Source of the DNA: Rugamonas rubra
GTDB taxonomy: Bacteria; Pseudomonadota; Gammaproteobacteria; Burkholderiales; Burkholderiaceae_D
Assembly (NCBI RefSeq): GCF_900114705.1
Contig: NZ_FOTW01000004.1
Span: 496,001 to 560,000, forward strand
Reading direction: 5' to 3'
DNA length: 64,000 bases
The notes under the pieces were generated by a model, which was given only the letters and a program-made list of their open reading frames with translations, ran no database searches and was not told where the DNA came from. Positions 28,915 to 37,921 of this stretch are shown piece by piece. The translations under genes and the position numbers were made by a program. Every line of letters begins with the position of its first letter. Position 1 is the first letter of the stretch.

Positions 28915-28942
28915 ATTAATAAATCAAGTTATTTTATTTAAT
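28915..28942. promoter_or_regulatory. AT-rich imperfect dyad in the frcB/frcK divergent region
   Basis: ATTAATAAA (28915-28923) and TTTATTTAAT (28933-28942) form an inverted repeat with a 9-bp spacer and one extra base. It stands out as pure A/T in very GC-rich surroundings. The ROK regulator encoded nearby belongs to a family (NagC, Mlc, FrcR) that binds A/T-rich dyads, so this is a candidate operator for both divergent units. Confidence 0.55.
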
Positions 28943-29060
28943 CGTGCGGCAGGGAAACAGCGGCCTGTGCGGCGATTGACGGCGCCCGGCGCGGCGCGCT
29001 AAGCTGGACCGCAAGCCGGCAGCAGAGCCGGTCCCCAACCCCGTTTTCACCGGAGCGCCC

Positions 29061-29708
29061 TTGACCATCCCGCATTTGCCGGACCCGCAGTCCGATCCCC
29101 AGTTGGCCCCCTTGCTGGCGCTGCTGGCCGCGCGCGCCGTGCCCGGCCGCCGCTTCCTGCTCGGCCTGGTCGGCGCGCCCGGCGCCGGCAAATCGACCGT
29201 CGCCGAGCGCTTGGTGCAGAGCCTGCCCGGCCGCGCCGTGGTGGTGCCGATGGACGGCTACCACCTGGCCAACAGCGAGCTGGCGCGGCTGGGCCGGGCC
29301 GGCCGCAAGGGCGCGCCCGACACCTTCGACAGCGCCGGCTACGTCGCCCTGCTGGCCCGGCTGCGCCAACACGCGGCGGGCGAGACGGTGTACGCGCCGC
29401 AGTACCGGCGCGAGCTGGAGGAGGGCGTGGCCGGCGCCATCGCGGTGGCCGAGTCGGTCGAACTGGTCATCACCGAGGGCAACTATCTGCTGCTCGAGCA
29501 GGACCACTGGGGCGGCGTGCGGCCGCTGCTCGACGCCGTCTGCTACATCGACATCGAGCCGGACTTGCGCCGCCGTCGGCTGCTGGAACGCCACATGCGT
29601 TTCGGCCGCGACGAGGCCGACGCACGGGCCTGGATCGAGTCCACCGACGAGCCCAACGCGCGCCTGATCGAGCAGGGCCGCGCCCGCGCCGATCTGGTGC
29701 TGGGCTGA
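29061..29708 (+). CDS. frcK: Nucleoside/uridine-kinase-like P-loop protein (FrcK-like)
   Basis: 215 residues with the P-loop GAPGAGKST (residues 38-46), VVPMDGYHLANSELARLGRA and the segment VELVITEGNYLLLEQDHWGG, typical of the uridine kinase/pantothenate kinase-like family. A gene of this type, frcK, belongs to the frc locus of rhizobia, where its substrate is unsettled; the assignment here uses that synteny. It diverges from frcB and precedes the regulator gene. The start is probably TTG 29061; a clear ribosome site is lacking. Confidence 0.78.
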   Translation: MTIPHLPDPQSDPQLAPLLALLAARAVPGRRFLLGLVGAPGAGKSTVAERLVQSLPGRAVVVPMDGYHLANSELARLGRAGRKGAPDTFDSAGYVALLARLRQHAAGETVYAPQYRRELEEGVAGAIAVAESVELVITEGNYLLLEQDHWGGVRPLLDAVCYIDIEPDLRRRRLLERHMRFGRDEADARAWIESTDEPNARLIEQGRARADLVLG

Positions 29709-29838
29709 TGCCGCAACAAGGTCAGCGCGGTGCCACGCGCCTTGGCCGGTTGCCAAGGCCGGCGCGATGGTGCAGACTCGCGCTTTTGTTGCAACCATCA
29801 CACAGGGGCGCGCCAAGCGCGGCCCGGGAGCAGGACAC

Positions 29839-31200
29839 ATGCAGCACACACCACCATCGGCCGCAGTAGACCCCGAAGCGGGCGCCGCCGACCATCTGCG
29901 TCCGCGCGGCTCCAACCAGACCGGCCTGCGCCAGTTCAACGAGCGCGTGGTGCTGCAGGCCATGCGCCTGCACGGCGCGCTGCCCAAGGCCGAGCTGGCG
30001 CGCCTGACCGCGCTGAGCACGCAGACGGTGGCGCTGATCGTCGCCCGCCTCGAACAGGACGCGCTGGTGCACAAGCACGCCCCGCTGCGCGGCAAGATCG
30101 GCCAGCCCTCGGTGCCGATCGCCCTGAATCCGGACGGCGCCTTCTCCTTCGGCGTCAACATCGGCCGGCGCCGCCTCGACGTGCTGCTGATCGACTTCAC
30201 CGGCGTGGTGCGCCAGCGCGCCTCGCTGGCCTACCGCTTCCCCGAGCAGGAGGTGGTGTTCCCCGCCATCGCCGCCGAGGTGGCGCGCATGCGCGCCGCG
30301 CTGCCGGCCGCGCTGCGCGCCCGCCTGCAGGGCGTCGGCGTGGCCGCGCCGCTGCAGCTGGACCGTTGGCACGCGCTGATGGGCACGCCGCCGGGCCAGG
30401 CCGGCTGCTGGGAGCGACAGGACATCGCCGCCCGCATCGCCGCCGACACCGGCCTGCCGGTGCGCTTCGCCAAGGACACGGCGGCCGCCTGCGTCGCCGA
30501 ACTGGTGGCCGGGCGCGGCCGCAGCGTCAAGAGCTTCCTGTATTTGTTCGTCGACACCTTCATCGGCGGCGGCCTGGTGCTCGACAGCCAACTCTACGCC
30601 GGCCTGCACGGCAACGCCGGCGCGGTCGGCTCGCTACCGCTGGCGGTGGCCGGCGGCGCGGGCGAGCGCGCAGGGGATGGGGCAGGTGGTGGCGTCGGCC
30701 CCGGCGTTGGCCTTGCCGACGGCGCCGCTTCTGCAGATGGTGCCACTGGCGCCGGTGCTGCTGCTGGCACCGCCGCCGCGCAGCCGGCGCAGCTGCTCAG
30801 CGTGGCCTCGCTGCTCGGCCTGGAGCAGCGCTTCAGCCAAGCCGGCCTGGACCCCACCGCCGCCACCGACGAGCGCGCCATGCAGGCGCCTTGGCTGGAA
30901 CACAGCGCGGTGTGGGCCGAGCAGGGCGGCGCCGCCATCGCGATGGCGCTGGCCAGCGCCAACTGCCTGCTCGACCTGGACGGCGCCATCGTCGACGGCT
31001 CCTGCAGCCGCGCCCTGCTCGAGCTGCTGCTCGAGGCGGTGACGGCGGCGCTGCGGCGCTACAACTGGGAGGGCGCGCGCTGTCCGCAGGTGCTGGCCGG
31101 CACCATCGGCGCCGACGCCCGCGCGCTGGGCGGCGCCCTGCTGCCGCTGTACGTCAACTTCGCCCCCGACCCCGAGGTGTTCCTCAAACTCGACGCCTGA
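29839..31200 (+). CDS. frcR: ROK-family transcriptional regulator (FrcR-like)
   Basis: 453 residues. An N-terminal winged helix (NERVVLQAMRLHGALPKAEL, then TALSTQTVALIVARLEQDAL) binds DNA; the ROK sugar-binding/kinase-fold domain follows (FSFGVNIGRRRLDVLLIDFT, FVDTFIGGGLVLDSQLYAGL). It is likely the sugar-responsive repressor of the frc genes. Odd: between about residues 272 and 318 the ROK core is interrupted by a Gly/Ala/Asp low-complexity insert (GAGERAGDGAGGGVGPGVG and onwards) where relatives have the short GA.G..P loop. ATG 29839 has GGGAG 8 bases upstream. Confidence 0.85.
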   Translation: MQHTPPSAAVDPEAGAADHLRPRGSNQTGLRQFNERVVLQAMRLHGALPKAELARLTALSTQTVALIVARLEQDALVHKHAPLRGKIGQPSVPIALNPDGAFSFGVNIGRRRLDVLLIDFTGVVRQRASLAYRFPEQEVVFPAIAAEVARMRAALPAALRARLQGVGVAAPLQLDRWHALMGTPPGQAGCWERQDIAARIAADTGLPVRFAKDTAAACVAELVAGRGRSVKSFLYLFVDTFIGGGLVLDSQLYAGLHGNAGAVGSLPLAVAGGAGERAGDGAGGGVGPGVGLADGAASADGATGAGAAAGTAAAQPAQLLSVASLLGLEQRFSQAGLDPTAATDERAMQAPWLEHSAVWAEQGGAAIAMALASANCLLDLDGAIVDGSCSRALLELLLEAVTAALRRYNWEGARCPQVLAGTIGADARALGGALLPLYVNFAPDPEVFLKLDA

Positions 31201-31254
31201 ATTCGGCGCACAATGGAAACATCAACCGTACCCGGCTGCAGAAACCGCGCTTGA

Positions 31255-32994
31255 TCAGAACTCCTCCCACTCTTCGTTGCTGACCTTTTTCGCCGCCGCC
31301 CGCGCCGGCGCCGGCGGCGCAGTGCGCGCCGGCGCCGCCTTGCGCGTCAGCGCCAGCGCCGTGACCGGCGCGCGCGCCCGTGGCGGCGCGGCCGGCGCGA
31401 TGGCGGCGCGGCGCGCCGGCGCGGCCACGGCGGCCGGCGCCGCCGACTGGTCGAGGCGGAACACGCTGACCACCTGCGCCTGGTGGGCGGCCTGCTCCTG
31501 CAGCGCCTCGGCGGCGGCGGCCGCCTGCTCGACCAGCGCGGCGTTCTGCTGGGTCACCGCGTCCATCTGGCCGATGGCCTGGTTGATCTGCTCGATGCCG
31601 GCGATCTGCTCGGCGCTGGCCGAGGAGATCTCCAGCATGATGTCGGTGACGCGGCGCACGCTGTCGACGATCTCGCCCATCGTCGTGCCGGCCTGCTCGA
31701 CCAGCCGGCTGCCGGCCTCGACCTTGTCGACCGAGTCGTCGATCAGCCCCTTGATCTCCTTGGCCGCCGCCGCCGAGCGCTGCGCCAGGTTGCGCACCTC
31801 GGTGGCGACGACGGCGAAGCCGCGCCCCTGCTCGCCGGCCCGGGCCGCTTCGACCGCCGCGTTCAGCGCCAATATATTCGTCTGGAAGGCGATGCCGTCG
31901 ATGACGGCGATGATGTCGACGATGTTGCGCGACGAGGTGTTGATCGAGCTCATCGTGTCGACCACCTGGGCCACCACCTCGCCGCCGCGCAGCGCCACCG
32001 CCGAGGCCGTCGCCGCCAGGGTGTTGGCCTGGCGCGCGTTGTCGGCGTTCTGCTTGACGGTGCCGGTCAGCTGCTCCATCGACGAGGCGGTCTCCTCCAG
32101 CGAGCTGGCCTGCTGCTCGGTGCGCGCCGACAGGTCGGCGTTGCCGCGCGCGATCTCGCCGCTGGCGGTGGCGATGGTGTCGGTGCCGCGCCGCACCTCG
32201 CCGACGATGCCCACCAGGCTGCTGTTCATCACCCCCAGCGCCGCCAGCAGCTGGCCCGTCTCGTCGCGCGAGTGGGCCTCGATGCGCCCGCTCAGGTCGC
32301 CGCCGGCGACGGTCTGGGCGATGCGCACGGCGTTCGCCAGCGGCGTGACGATGTTGCCGCTCAACAGCCAGGCCAGCACGCCGGCCAGCGCCACGGCGGC
32401 GGCGCCGCCGAACAGCATGGTGTTGGCGGTGCGGCCCTGCAGGGCCCGGGCCTCCTTGGCGCGCACCGCCAGCAGGCCCTCCTCGGCGTCGCTGATCTGG
32501 CCCGGCAGGGCGCGCATCTTGTCCATGCCGGCGCGGCCCTTGCCAGTCTTGGCGAAGGCCAGCACCGGCGCGACGTCGCCGTCGCCGGCCGCGCGGCGCA
32601 GCGCCAGCACCGGCTCGATCGCCTGGCCGAGCCAGGCGGCCTGGGCTTGTTCGAGTTGCGCCAGCCGCTCCTGCTGGGCCGGATTGTCCGAGGTCAGCGA
32701 GCGCGCCTTGTCGAGGTGGGTCTTGAAGCCGGCCATGCCCTGCTTGAGCGGCGCCAGCGCCGCCTCGTCGCCGGTCAGCGAATAGCCGCGCTCGCCGGTC
32801 TCGATGTTCATCAGGCTCTCCAGGATGGTCTGGGTTTCCGCCATCACCTGTTAGGTGTGGATGTTCCAGCCGTTGGCCTGCGACAGGCTGGTGAAATTGA
32901 GGTAGGAGCTGCCCAGCAGCGCCGCCATGATAAAGACGACGGCGCCGAAGCCGAGGTAGAGTTTGGCACGGATGCCAAGGTCGGAGAAGCGCAT
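31255..32994 (-). pseudogene. Methyl-accepting chemotaxis protein gene with one in-frame stop
   Basis: From ATG 32994 (GGGAG upstream) the frame reads MRFSDLGIRAKLYLGFGAVV, a membrane helix, then NGWNIHT, TAA (32851-32853), and continues in the same frame with [20 protein letters not shown], a CHASE3-type sensor, second helix, HAMP and the signalling hairpin ([39 protein letters not shown]). It ends in NEEWEEF, a CheR/CheB-tether-like pentapeptide. Relatives recalled from memory have Tyr where the TAA stands, so one base change could explain it. Everything else is intact; a start at GTG/ATG 32847 would lack the first helix. Confidence 0.85.
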
Positions 32995-33124
32995 GGTGTA
33001 ACTCCCTGATTGCGGTTTGAAAGCCGGATTGGTATAAATCAATTCAACGACTCTAGCACCTTCCCCCTCGGACAGACGCACGCCTTATTGCGTTGTGACG
33101 GAACCACATTCCGCGTCGCGGCAG

Positions 33125-33679
33125 CTACTTGAGCGCCTCCGGCCCGGGCGCGCACAGGCCCAGCAGCGCCTTCAGCGCGTAGATCACCAGCAGGGCGCCG
33201 GCCATGTCGCCGACCGCCATGACGGCGAAGCCGCGGCCCAGGTCGACCGCGTCGCCGTGCAGCCAGAACCACAGGTGGTGCATCAGCGGGCTGGCCACGC
33301 CGAAGATCGGCACGAGCATCAACAACCTTGTCGAACTGAGCTGGCGCAGCGAGTCCTGCATGCCGAACAGCGCCAGCGACAGGCGGTAGACCAGGTAGGG
33401 CGCGATGGCCGAGCTGACGCCGCCGGCCAGCGAGCGCAGCGGATCGTCCGGATACAGGTAGAAGAAGCAGATGACCCAGGAGCCGAGCATCACGCCGAGC
33501 GCGCCGGAAAAGCCGAACAGCAGCGGGCACAGCAGGCGGGCGCCGGCCGGCAGGTAGATCCAGCCGATGCCCCGGCTGAATTCGACGTGCGGAAAGGCGA
33601 GGTCCTGCAGCCGCGCCAGCAGGTAGTAGAACAGCGCCGAGGAGAGGATCAACAGGGCGTGCAGACGAATACGGGCCAT
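33125..33679 (-). CDS. Orphan MASE1-like integral membrane protein
   Basis: 184 residues with about five or six hydrophobic helices and no output domain. FSRGIGWIYLPAGARLLCPL and FAVMAVGDMAGALLVIYALK resemble the start and end of MASE1 sensor domains (compare GVGDMVGVLV in the kinase at 17083). It could be a free-standing sensor or scaffold, or a domain that lost its partner. It sits head-to-head with a winged-helix gene (about 95 bp between starts), suggesting shared control. Function unknown. Confidence 0.65.
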   Translation of the reverse strand: MARIRLHALLILSSALFYYLLARLQDLAFPHVEFSRGIGWIYLPAGARLLCPLLFGFSGALGVMLGSWVICFFYLYPDDPLRSLAGGVSSAIAPYLVYRLSLALFGMQDSLRQLSSTRLLMLVPIFGVASPLMHHLWFWLHGDAVDLGRGFAVMAVGDMAGALLVIYALKALLGLCAPGPEALK

Positions 33680-33774
33680 GGGCGGTGCTCTTCGAATGGG
33701 ACGGTCGGAACGCTTGCAATGGTTTAAAATCTATAGCAGTATACAAGCGACATGGACCACCAGTATAAGCTTCG

Positions 33775-34128
33775 ATGAAAAAATCCACACGCCCGGCCGA
33801 CATCTATCTGCGCTTCCTGCAACTGGCCGAGGCGCTGCGCGGATTGCCTTCGCTGCCCTCGCTCGACCCGCTCGAGGAGCGCATCCTGGCCATCATCGCG
33901 CGCGCCGGCCAGGAACAGCAGCGCCTGTCGGTGCGCGACATGATGGGCAAGAAGGAGCTCGGCTCGCCGGCCACGCTGCACAGCCGCTTGACGGCGATGC
34001 GCGAGAAGGGTTGGATCATGCTGTCCGACACCGAGGACACGCGGCGCAAGCAGATCGAGCTGACCCAGGCCGCGCTGCTGCACTTCGACAAGTTGTCGAA
34101 CTGCCTGGTGCAGGCGGCGAAGGGGTGA
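33775..34128 (+). CDS. MarR-like winged-helix DNA-binding protein
   Basis: 117 residues: helical N-terminus (DIYLRFLQLAEALRGLPS), a winged helix (LSVRDMMGKKELGSPATLHS, RLTAMREKGWIMLSDTEDTR) and a C-terminal dimerisation-type helix. The RKQIELT wing is typical of MarR-like repressors. Cytoplasmic regulator; target unknown, the adjacent divergent membrane-protein gene being the first candidate. The region before it is AT-rich (TTTAAAATCTATAGCAGTAT), suitable for a promoter. Confidence 0.75.
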   Translation: MKKSTRPADIYLRFLQLAEALRGLPSLPSLDPLEERILAIIARAGQEQQRLSVRDMMGKKELGSPATLHSRLTAMREKGWIMLSDTEDTRRKQIELTQAALLHFDKLSNCLVQAAKG

Positions 34129-34210
34129 AGCTGTTGTTTTTATGTTCTTGAAACCATAGCGATATGGTTCATCGATCAATGTTTTCGGCTTGGATGAGGA
34201 CGAGGTGCGG

Positions 34211-34399
34211 ATGATGGAAGCGAACGAGCAAGCCGGCCCCGACGCCGGCCGCGACGACCCGGTCGGCAGCGCCTACCGCCACTACCTGGCGGCGCTGCGC
34301 GCGCACAAGGAAAAGCAGGCGGCGCCGGCCGAATCGGCGCGCCAGTTGGGCGAGCCGGCGCGGGCGATGGCGGCGTCGGACGGCAAGCCCGGCGGCTAG
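34211..34399 (+). CDS. Small hypothetical protein
   Basis: About 62 residues, MMEANEQAGPDAGRDDPVGS and YRHYLAALRAHKEKQAAPAE, a charged helix with disordered ends; no recognised domain. Supported only by its open frame, a GAGG-like stretch 8-12 bases upstream and its place in an otherwise empty interval, so it could be spurious. Confidence 0.35.
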   Translation: MMEANEQAGPDAGRDDPVGSAYRHYLAALRAHKEKQAAPAESARQLGEPARAMAASDGKPGG

Positions 34400-34486
34400 C
34401 CCGGCGGCTAGCGCGCCGGCCGCCGGGGGCGGCGTATCGCTGTCCTGCATGTGTTCCTTGGCGCGCGCACAGCCGCACAGGTTTGC

Positions 34487-35950
34487 CTACATCAGGATGA
34501 CGTCGTACTGCTCCTGGTGGTAGGCGGTCTCGACCTGCAGCGAGATCTTCTTGCCGATGAAGTCGCCCAGCATCGCCAGGTGCTGCGACTCCTCCTCGAG
34601 GAACATGTCGACCACCTCCTGCGAGGCGAGGATGCGGAACTCGCGCGGGTTGAACTGCTTGGCCTCGCGCAGCAGCTCGCGCAGGATCTCGTAGCAGATG
34701 GTGCGCGAGGTCTTCACCTGGCCCTTGCCGGCGCAGGCCGGGCAGGGCTCGCAGAGGATGTGGGCGAGCGACTCGCGGGTGCGCTTGCGCGTCATCTCGA
34801 CCAGGCCGAGCGCCGAGAAGTTGCTCACCGAGACCTTGGTGCGGTCGCGCGACAGCGTCTTCTTCAGCTCGAGCAGCACGGCGTTGCGGTGCTCGGCGTT
34901 GTCCATGTCGATGAAGTCGAGGATGATGATGCCGCCCAGGTTGCGCAGGCGCAGCTGGCGGGCGATGGCGTGGGCCGCCTCCAGGTTGGTCTTGAAGATG
35001 GTGTCGGCGAAGTTGCGCCCGCCGACGAAGCCGCCGGTGTTGACGTCGATGGTGGTCATCGCCTCTGTCTGGTCGACGATCAAATAGCCGCCCGACTTGA
35101 GGTCGACGCGCCGGCCCAGCGCGCGCAAAATCTCCTCCTCGACGCCGTACAGGTCGAACAGCGGCCGCTCGCCGGTGTAGTGCTGCAGGCGCGGCAGCAC
35201 GCTCGGCGTGTAGGTCTTGGCGAACTCGGACAGGTTGATGAAGTTCTCGCGCGAGTCGACCTGGATGCTCGCCGTTTCTTCATGCACGAAGTCGCGCAGC
35301 ACGCGCTGCGCCAGGCTCAAGTCCTGGTGCAGCAGGGTGGTGGCCGGCTTGGTGCGGGCGCCGTTGCCGATGCTCGCCCAGGTTTTGCGCAGGTACTCGA
35401 CGTCGGCGCCGATGTCCGAGTCGGAGGCGTCCTCGGCCTGGGTGCGCACGATGTAGCCGCCCTTCTCGTCGGCCGGCAGCAGGCCCTGCAGACGGCCGCG
35501 CAGGGCCTCGCGCTCGGACTCCTTCTCGATCTTCTGCGAGATGCCGATGTGCGAATCCTGCGGCAGGTAGACCAGCATGCGGCCGGCGATCGAGATCTGC
35601 GTCGACAGGCGCGCGCCCTTGGTGCCGATCGGGTCCTTGATCACCTGCACCGTCAGCACCTGGCCGTCGAACAGGATCTTCTCGATCGGCGTGGGGGCGG
35701 CGTTCTGGCCGTCGTGCGGGCGGGCCTCCCAGATGTCGGCGACGTGCAGGAAGGCGGCGCGCTCGAGGCCGATGTCGATGAAGGCCGACTGCATGCCGGG
35801 CAGCACGCGCACGACCTTGCCGGAGTAGACGTTGCCGGCCAGGCCGCGCGTCAGGGTGCGCTCGATGTGCAGCTCCTGCACCGCGCCCTGCATGATGAGG
35901 GCGACCCGGGTTTCCTGCGGGGTGATGTTGATCAGTATGTCTTCGTTCAT
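34487..35950 (-). CDS. rng: Ribonuclease G
   Basis: 487-residue endoribonuclease of the RNase E/G family for 16S rRNA 5' maturation and mRNA decay. S1-like domain (NVYSGKVVRVLPGMQSAFID), catalytic DNase I-like domain with DQTEAMTTIDVNTGGFVG and GGIIILDFIDMDNAEHRNAV carrying the Mg-binding Asp residues, and the Zn-link CEPCPACAGKG. No long C-terminal scaffold, so RNase G rather than RNase E. ATG 35950 (MNEDILINITPQETRVAL) is the usual family start. Confidence 0.95.
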   Translation of the reverse strand: MNEDILINITPQETRVALIMQGAVQELHIERTLTRGLAGNVYSGKVVRVLPGMQSAFIDIGLERAAFLHVADIWEARPHDGQNAAPTPIEKILFDGQVLTVQVIKDPIGTKGARLSTQISIAGRMLVYLPQDSHIGISQKIEKESEREALRGRLQGLLPADEKGGYIVRTQAEDASDSDIGADVEYLRKTWASIGNGARTKPATTLLHQDLSLAQRVLRDFVHEETASIQVDSRENFINLSEFAKTYTPSVLPRLQHYTGERPLFDLYGVEEEILRALGRRVDLKSGGYLIVDQTEAMTTIDVNTGGFVGGRNFADTIFKTNLEAAHAIARQLRLRNLGGIIILDFIDMDNAEHRNAVLLELKKTLSRDRTKVSVSNFSALGLVEMTRKRTRESLAHILCEPCPACAGKGQVKTSRTICYEILRELLREAKQFNPREFRILASQEVVDMFLEEESQHLAMLGDFIGKKISLQVETAYHQEQYDVILM

Positions 35951-36005
35951 GTGTCTCGTTTGCCTGCTGTTGGGTGGGGGAGGCGAACGACGATCATACA
36001 CGGGC

Positions 36006-36626
36006 TTATGGCAATGGCAAACCGGCTTGGCGCAGCAATTGCGCCGTTTCGTACAGCGGCAGGCCCATGATGCCGGAATGGCTGCCCTCGATGTGCTCGA
36101 TGAAGGCCGCCGCCGGCCCCTGGATGCCGTAGCCGCCGGCCTTGTCGTAGGGCTCCAGGGTGGCGCAGTAGGCGGCGATGGCGGCCGCCGACAGCACGCC
36201 GAAGCGCACGTTGGAGACCTGGGTGATCTGGCCGCTGAACTCGGCGTGCTGGACGGCGACGGCGGTCAGCACCTGGTGGGTGCGGCCGGACAGCTGCTCG
36301 AGCATGGCGACGGCCTCGGCGCGGTCGGCCGGCTTGCCGAGGATGGCGCCGTCGATGGTGACGGTGGTGTCGGCGGTGAGCACGGTGCGCGGCCGCAGGT
36401 GGCGGCGCTGCACCAGGTTCCAGGCGAAGGCGGCCTTCTCGCGCGCGACCCGCTCGACATAGGCGGCCGGCGCCTCGGCGGCCAGCACCTCCTCGGTGAC
36501 GTCGGCGCCGCGCGGGCCGTCGCTGCGCAGCAGCAGGAGTTCGAAATCGATGCCGATCTGGCGCAGCAGTTCGCGCCGGCGCGGGCTTTTGGAGGCGAGG
36601 TAGATCGTCTTGTCGATGGGTTTCAT
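36006..36626 (-). CDS. maf: Maf-type nucleoside triphosphate pyrophosphatase (YhdE type)
   Basis: 206 residues. YLASKSPRRRELLRQIGIDF is the Maf signature; VLTADTTVTIDGAILGKP and VSNVRFGVLSAAAIAAYC follow the family. Such enzymes hydrolyse non-canonical or excess NTPs (dTTP/UTP for YhdE) to monophosphates and PPi. The pairing with rng mirrors the yhdE-rng order of enterobacteria and supports the YhdE subtype. Confidence 0.9.
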   Translation of the reverse strand: MKPIDKTIYLASKSPRRRELLRQIGIDFELLLLRSDGPRGADVTEEVLAAEAPAAYVERVAREKAAFAWNLVQRRHLRPRTVLTADTTVTIDGAILGKPADRAEAVAMLEQLSGRTHQVLTAVAVQHAEFSGQITQVSNVRFGVLSAAAIAAYCATLEPYDKAGGYGIQGPAAAFIEHIEGSHSGIMGLPLYETAQLLRQAGLPLP

Positions 36627-36717
36627 CGTAGGAGTGTAGTGCCAAGTTGCCGCAAGGGCAAGTCGGACGGGGCGCGGGGGCCTCCCGTGTCGCGGAGAAA
36701 CCCCAGCGGCGCACCGT

Positions 36718-36744
36718 AGGGTCAGACCCTGAGGGTCTGACCCT
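36718..36744. repeat. Nested GGGTCAGACCC/GGGTCTGACCC palindrome
   Basis: AGGGTCAGACCCT (36718-36730), one G, then AGGGTCTGACCCT (36732-36744). Each 13-mer is itself a dyad around one base, and the two are exact reverse complements. It lies 17 bases downstream of the rlmH stop. The left flank (GGAGAAACCCCAGCGG) is shared with the copy at 44509. Confidence 0.88.
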
Positions 36745-36760
36745 GTATTCGGCCCGCGCC

Positions 36761-37231
36761 TTAGACGCGGTGGTAGGGGTGGTTCTGGGTGATCGACCAG
36801 GCGCGGTAGAGCTGCTCGGCCAGCATCACCCGCACCACGCCGTGCGGCAGGGTCATGCTGGAGATGCGGATCAAGCCCTCGGCGCGCGCCTTCAGCTCGG
36901 GGTCGAGGCCGTCGGCGCCGCCGATCAGGAAGGCCGTGTCGCGGCCGTCCTGTTGCCAGTTTTCCAGCTGCTGCGACAGGCCGACCGAGGTCAGGTCCTT
37001 GCCGCGCTCGTCGAGCGCGATGATGCGCACCGACTTGGGCAGCGCCGCCTCGATGCGCTCACGTTCGAGCGCCATGGCGGTGGCGGCGGTCTTGCTGCCG
37101 GAACGGTCGACCGGCTTGATTTCCTTCAGCACGATGCGTAGTTCCGGCGGCATGCGCTTGGCATACTCGGCGAAGCCCGTCTCTATCCAGGCCGGCATTT
37201 TGTGGCCGACCGCGACGATAAGGAGCTGCAT
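36761..37231 (-). CDS. rlmH: 23S rRNA pseudouridine(1915)-N3 methyltransferase
   Basis: 156 residues of the SPOUT-fold Rlm[41 protein letters not shown] (the SAM-binding GGADG knot) and [20 protein letters not shown] with the C-terminal NHPYHR substrate tail. It acts on 70S ribosomes. Length and ends are canonical; it follows rsfS by 6 bp in the conserved nadD-rsfS-rlmH operon. Confidence 0.97.
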   Translation of the reverse strand: MQLLIVAVGHKMPAWIETGFAEYAKRMPPELRIVLKEIKPVDRSGSKTAATAMALERERIEAALPKSVRIIALDERGKDLTSVGLSQQLENWQQDGRDTAFLIGGADGLDPELKARAEGLIRISSMTLPHGVVRVMLAEQLYRAWSITQNHPYHRV

Positions 37232-37237
37232 CGAGCC

Positions 37238-37921
37238 TTACTCGGCGACTTTTTTGATGCGCTTGATGACCGTCTTGGCCGGCGCCTCGGCGGCGACTTT
37301 CGGCGCCTTCGGTGCTTTCGGCTTCGGTGGCAGCGCCTTCAAGGCGGCGGCCGCGGCGGTGGCGCTCTTGGTCGAGGCGACCTTGACGACTTTGCCGACA
37401 GGGGTGGCGGCTTTTTTGGCGGCCGGCTTCTTGGCGGCGGTGGTGGCGGCTTTCTTGGCCGGCGCTTTCTTCTCTTTCTTCTCGATCACCGGGCTGGCCG
37501 ACACTGCCGCCTTCGAGGCAGCCAAGTGGCCGCTGGTCTTCTTCGGTTCCACGTCGCCCTCGGCCTTTTTGGCACGCTTCTCGGCGCCCAGTTTGACCGG
37601 CTTGTCGCCCCAGATTTCTTCCAGGCGGTAGTAGGCGCGGATTGGTGCTTGCATGATGTGGACGATCATGTCGCCCAAGTCGACCAGCACCCATTCACCG
37701 GTGTCCTCGCCTTCCATGCCGTAGACTTCGCCGCCGGCGGCCTTGATCTTGTCGCGGACGGAGGCGGCCAGCGCCTTGGTTTGGCGGTTCGAGGTGCCGG
37801 AGGCGATGGCGATCCGGTCGAACAGGCTGGTCAGGTGGACGGTGTCGAATACGACGATGTCTTGCGCTTTGACGTCTTCGAGGGCGTCAACGACGAGGGT
37901 TTGCAGTTTTTTGATGTCCAT
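37238..37921 (-). CDS. rsfS: Ribosome silencing factor with long basic C-terminal tail
   Basis: 227 residues. The first ~110 are a normal RsfS (KLQTLVVDALEDVKAQDIVV, FDRIAIASGTSNRQTKALAA, GEWVLVDLGDMIVHIMQAPI), which binds uL14 and blocks 50S-30S joining. The remaining ~115 residues are a Lys/Ala/Pro-rich tail (KKEKKAPAKKAATTAAKKPA-like), histone H1-like in composition. The start ATG follows the nadD stop immediately. Confidence 0.95.
   Translation of the reverse strand: MDIKKLQTLVVDALEDVKAQDIVVFDTVHLTSLFDRIAIASGTSNRQTKALAASVRDKIKAAGGEVYGMEGEDTGEWVLVDLGDMIVHIMQAPIRAYYRLEEIWGDKPVKLGAEKRAKKAEGDVEPKKTSGHLAASKAAVSASPVIEKKEKKAPAKKAATTAAKKPAAKKAATPVGKVVKVASTKSATAAAAALKALPPKPKAPKAPKVAAEAPAKTVIKRIKKVAE

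Noticed and set aside
32847..32850. Start of a shorter, functional chemoreceptor at 32847
   Set aside because: This start would remove the first transmembrane helix and part of the sensor; the upstream frame encodes exactly those parts, so a nonsense mutation explains the data better.
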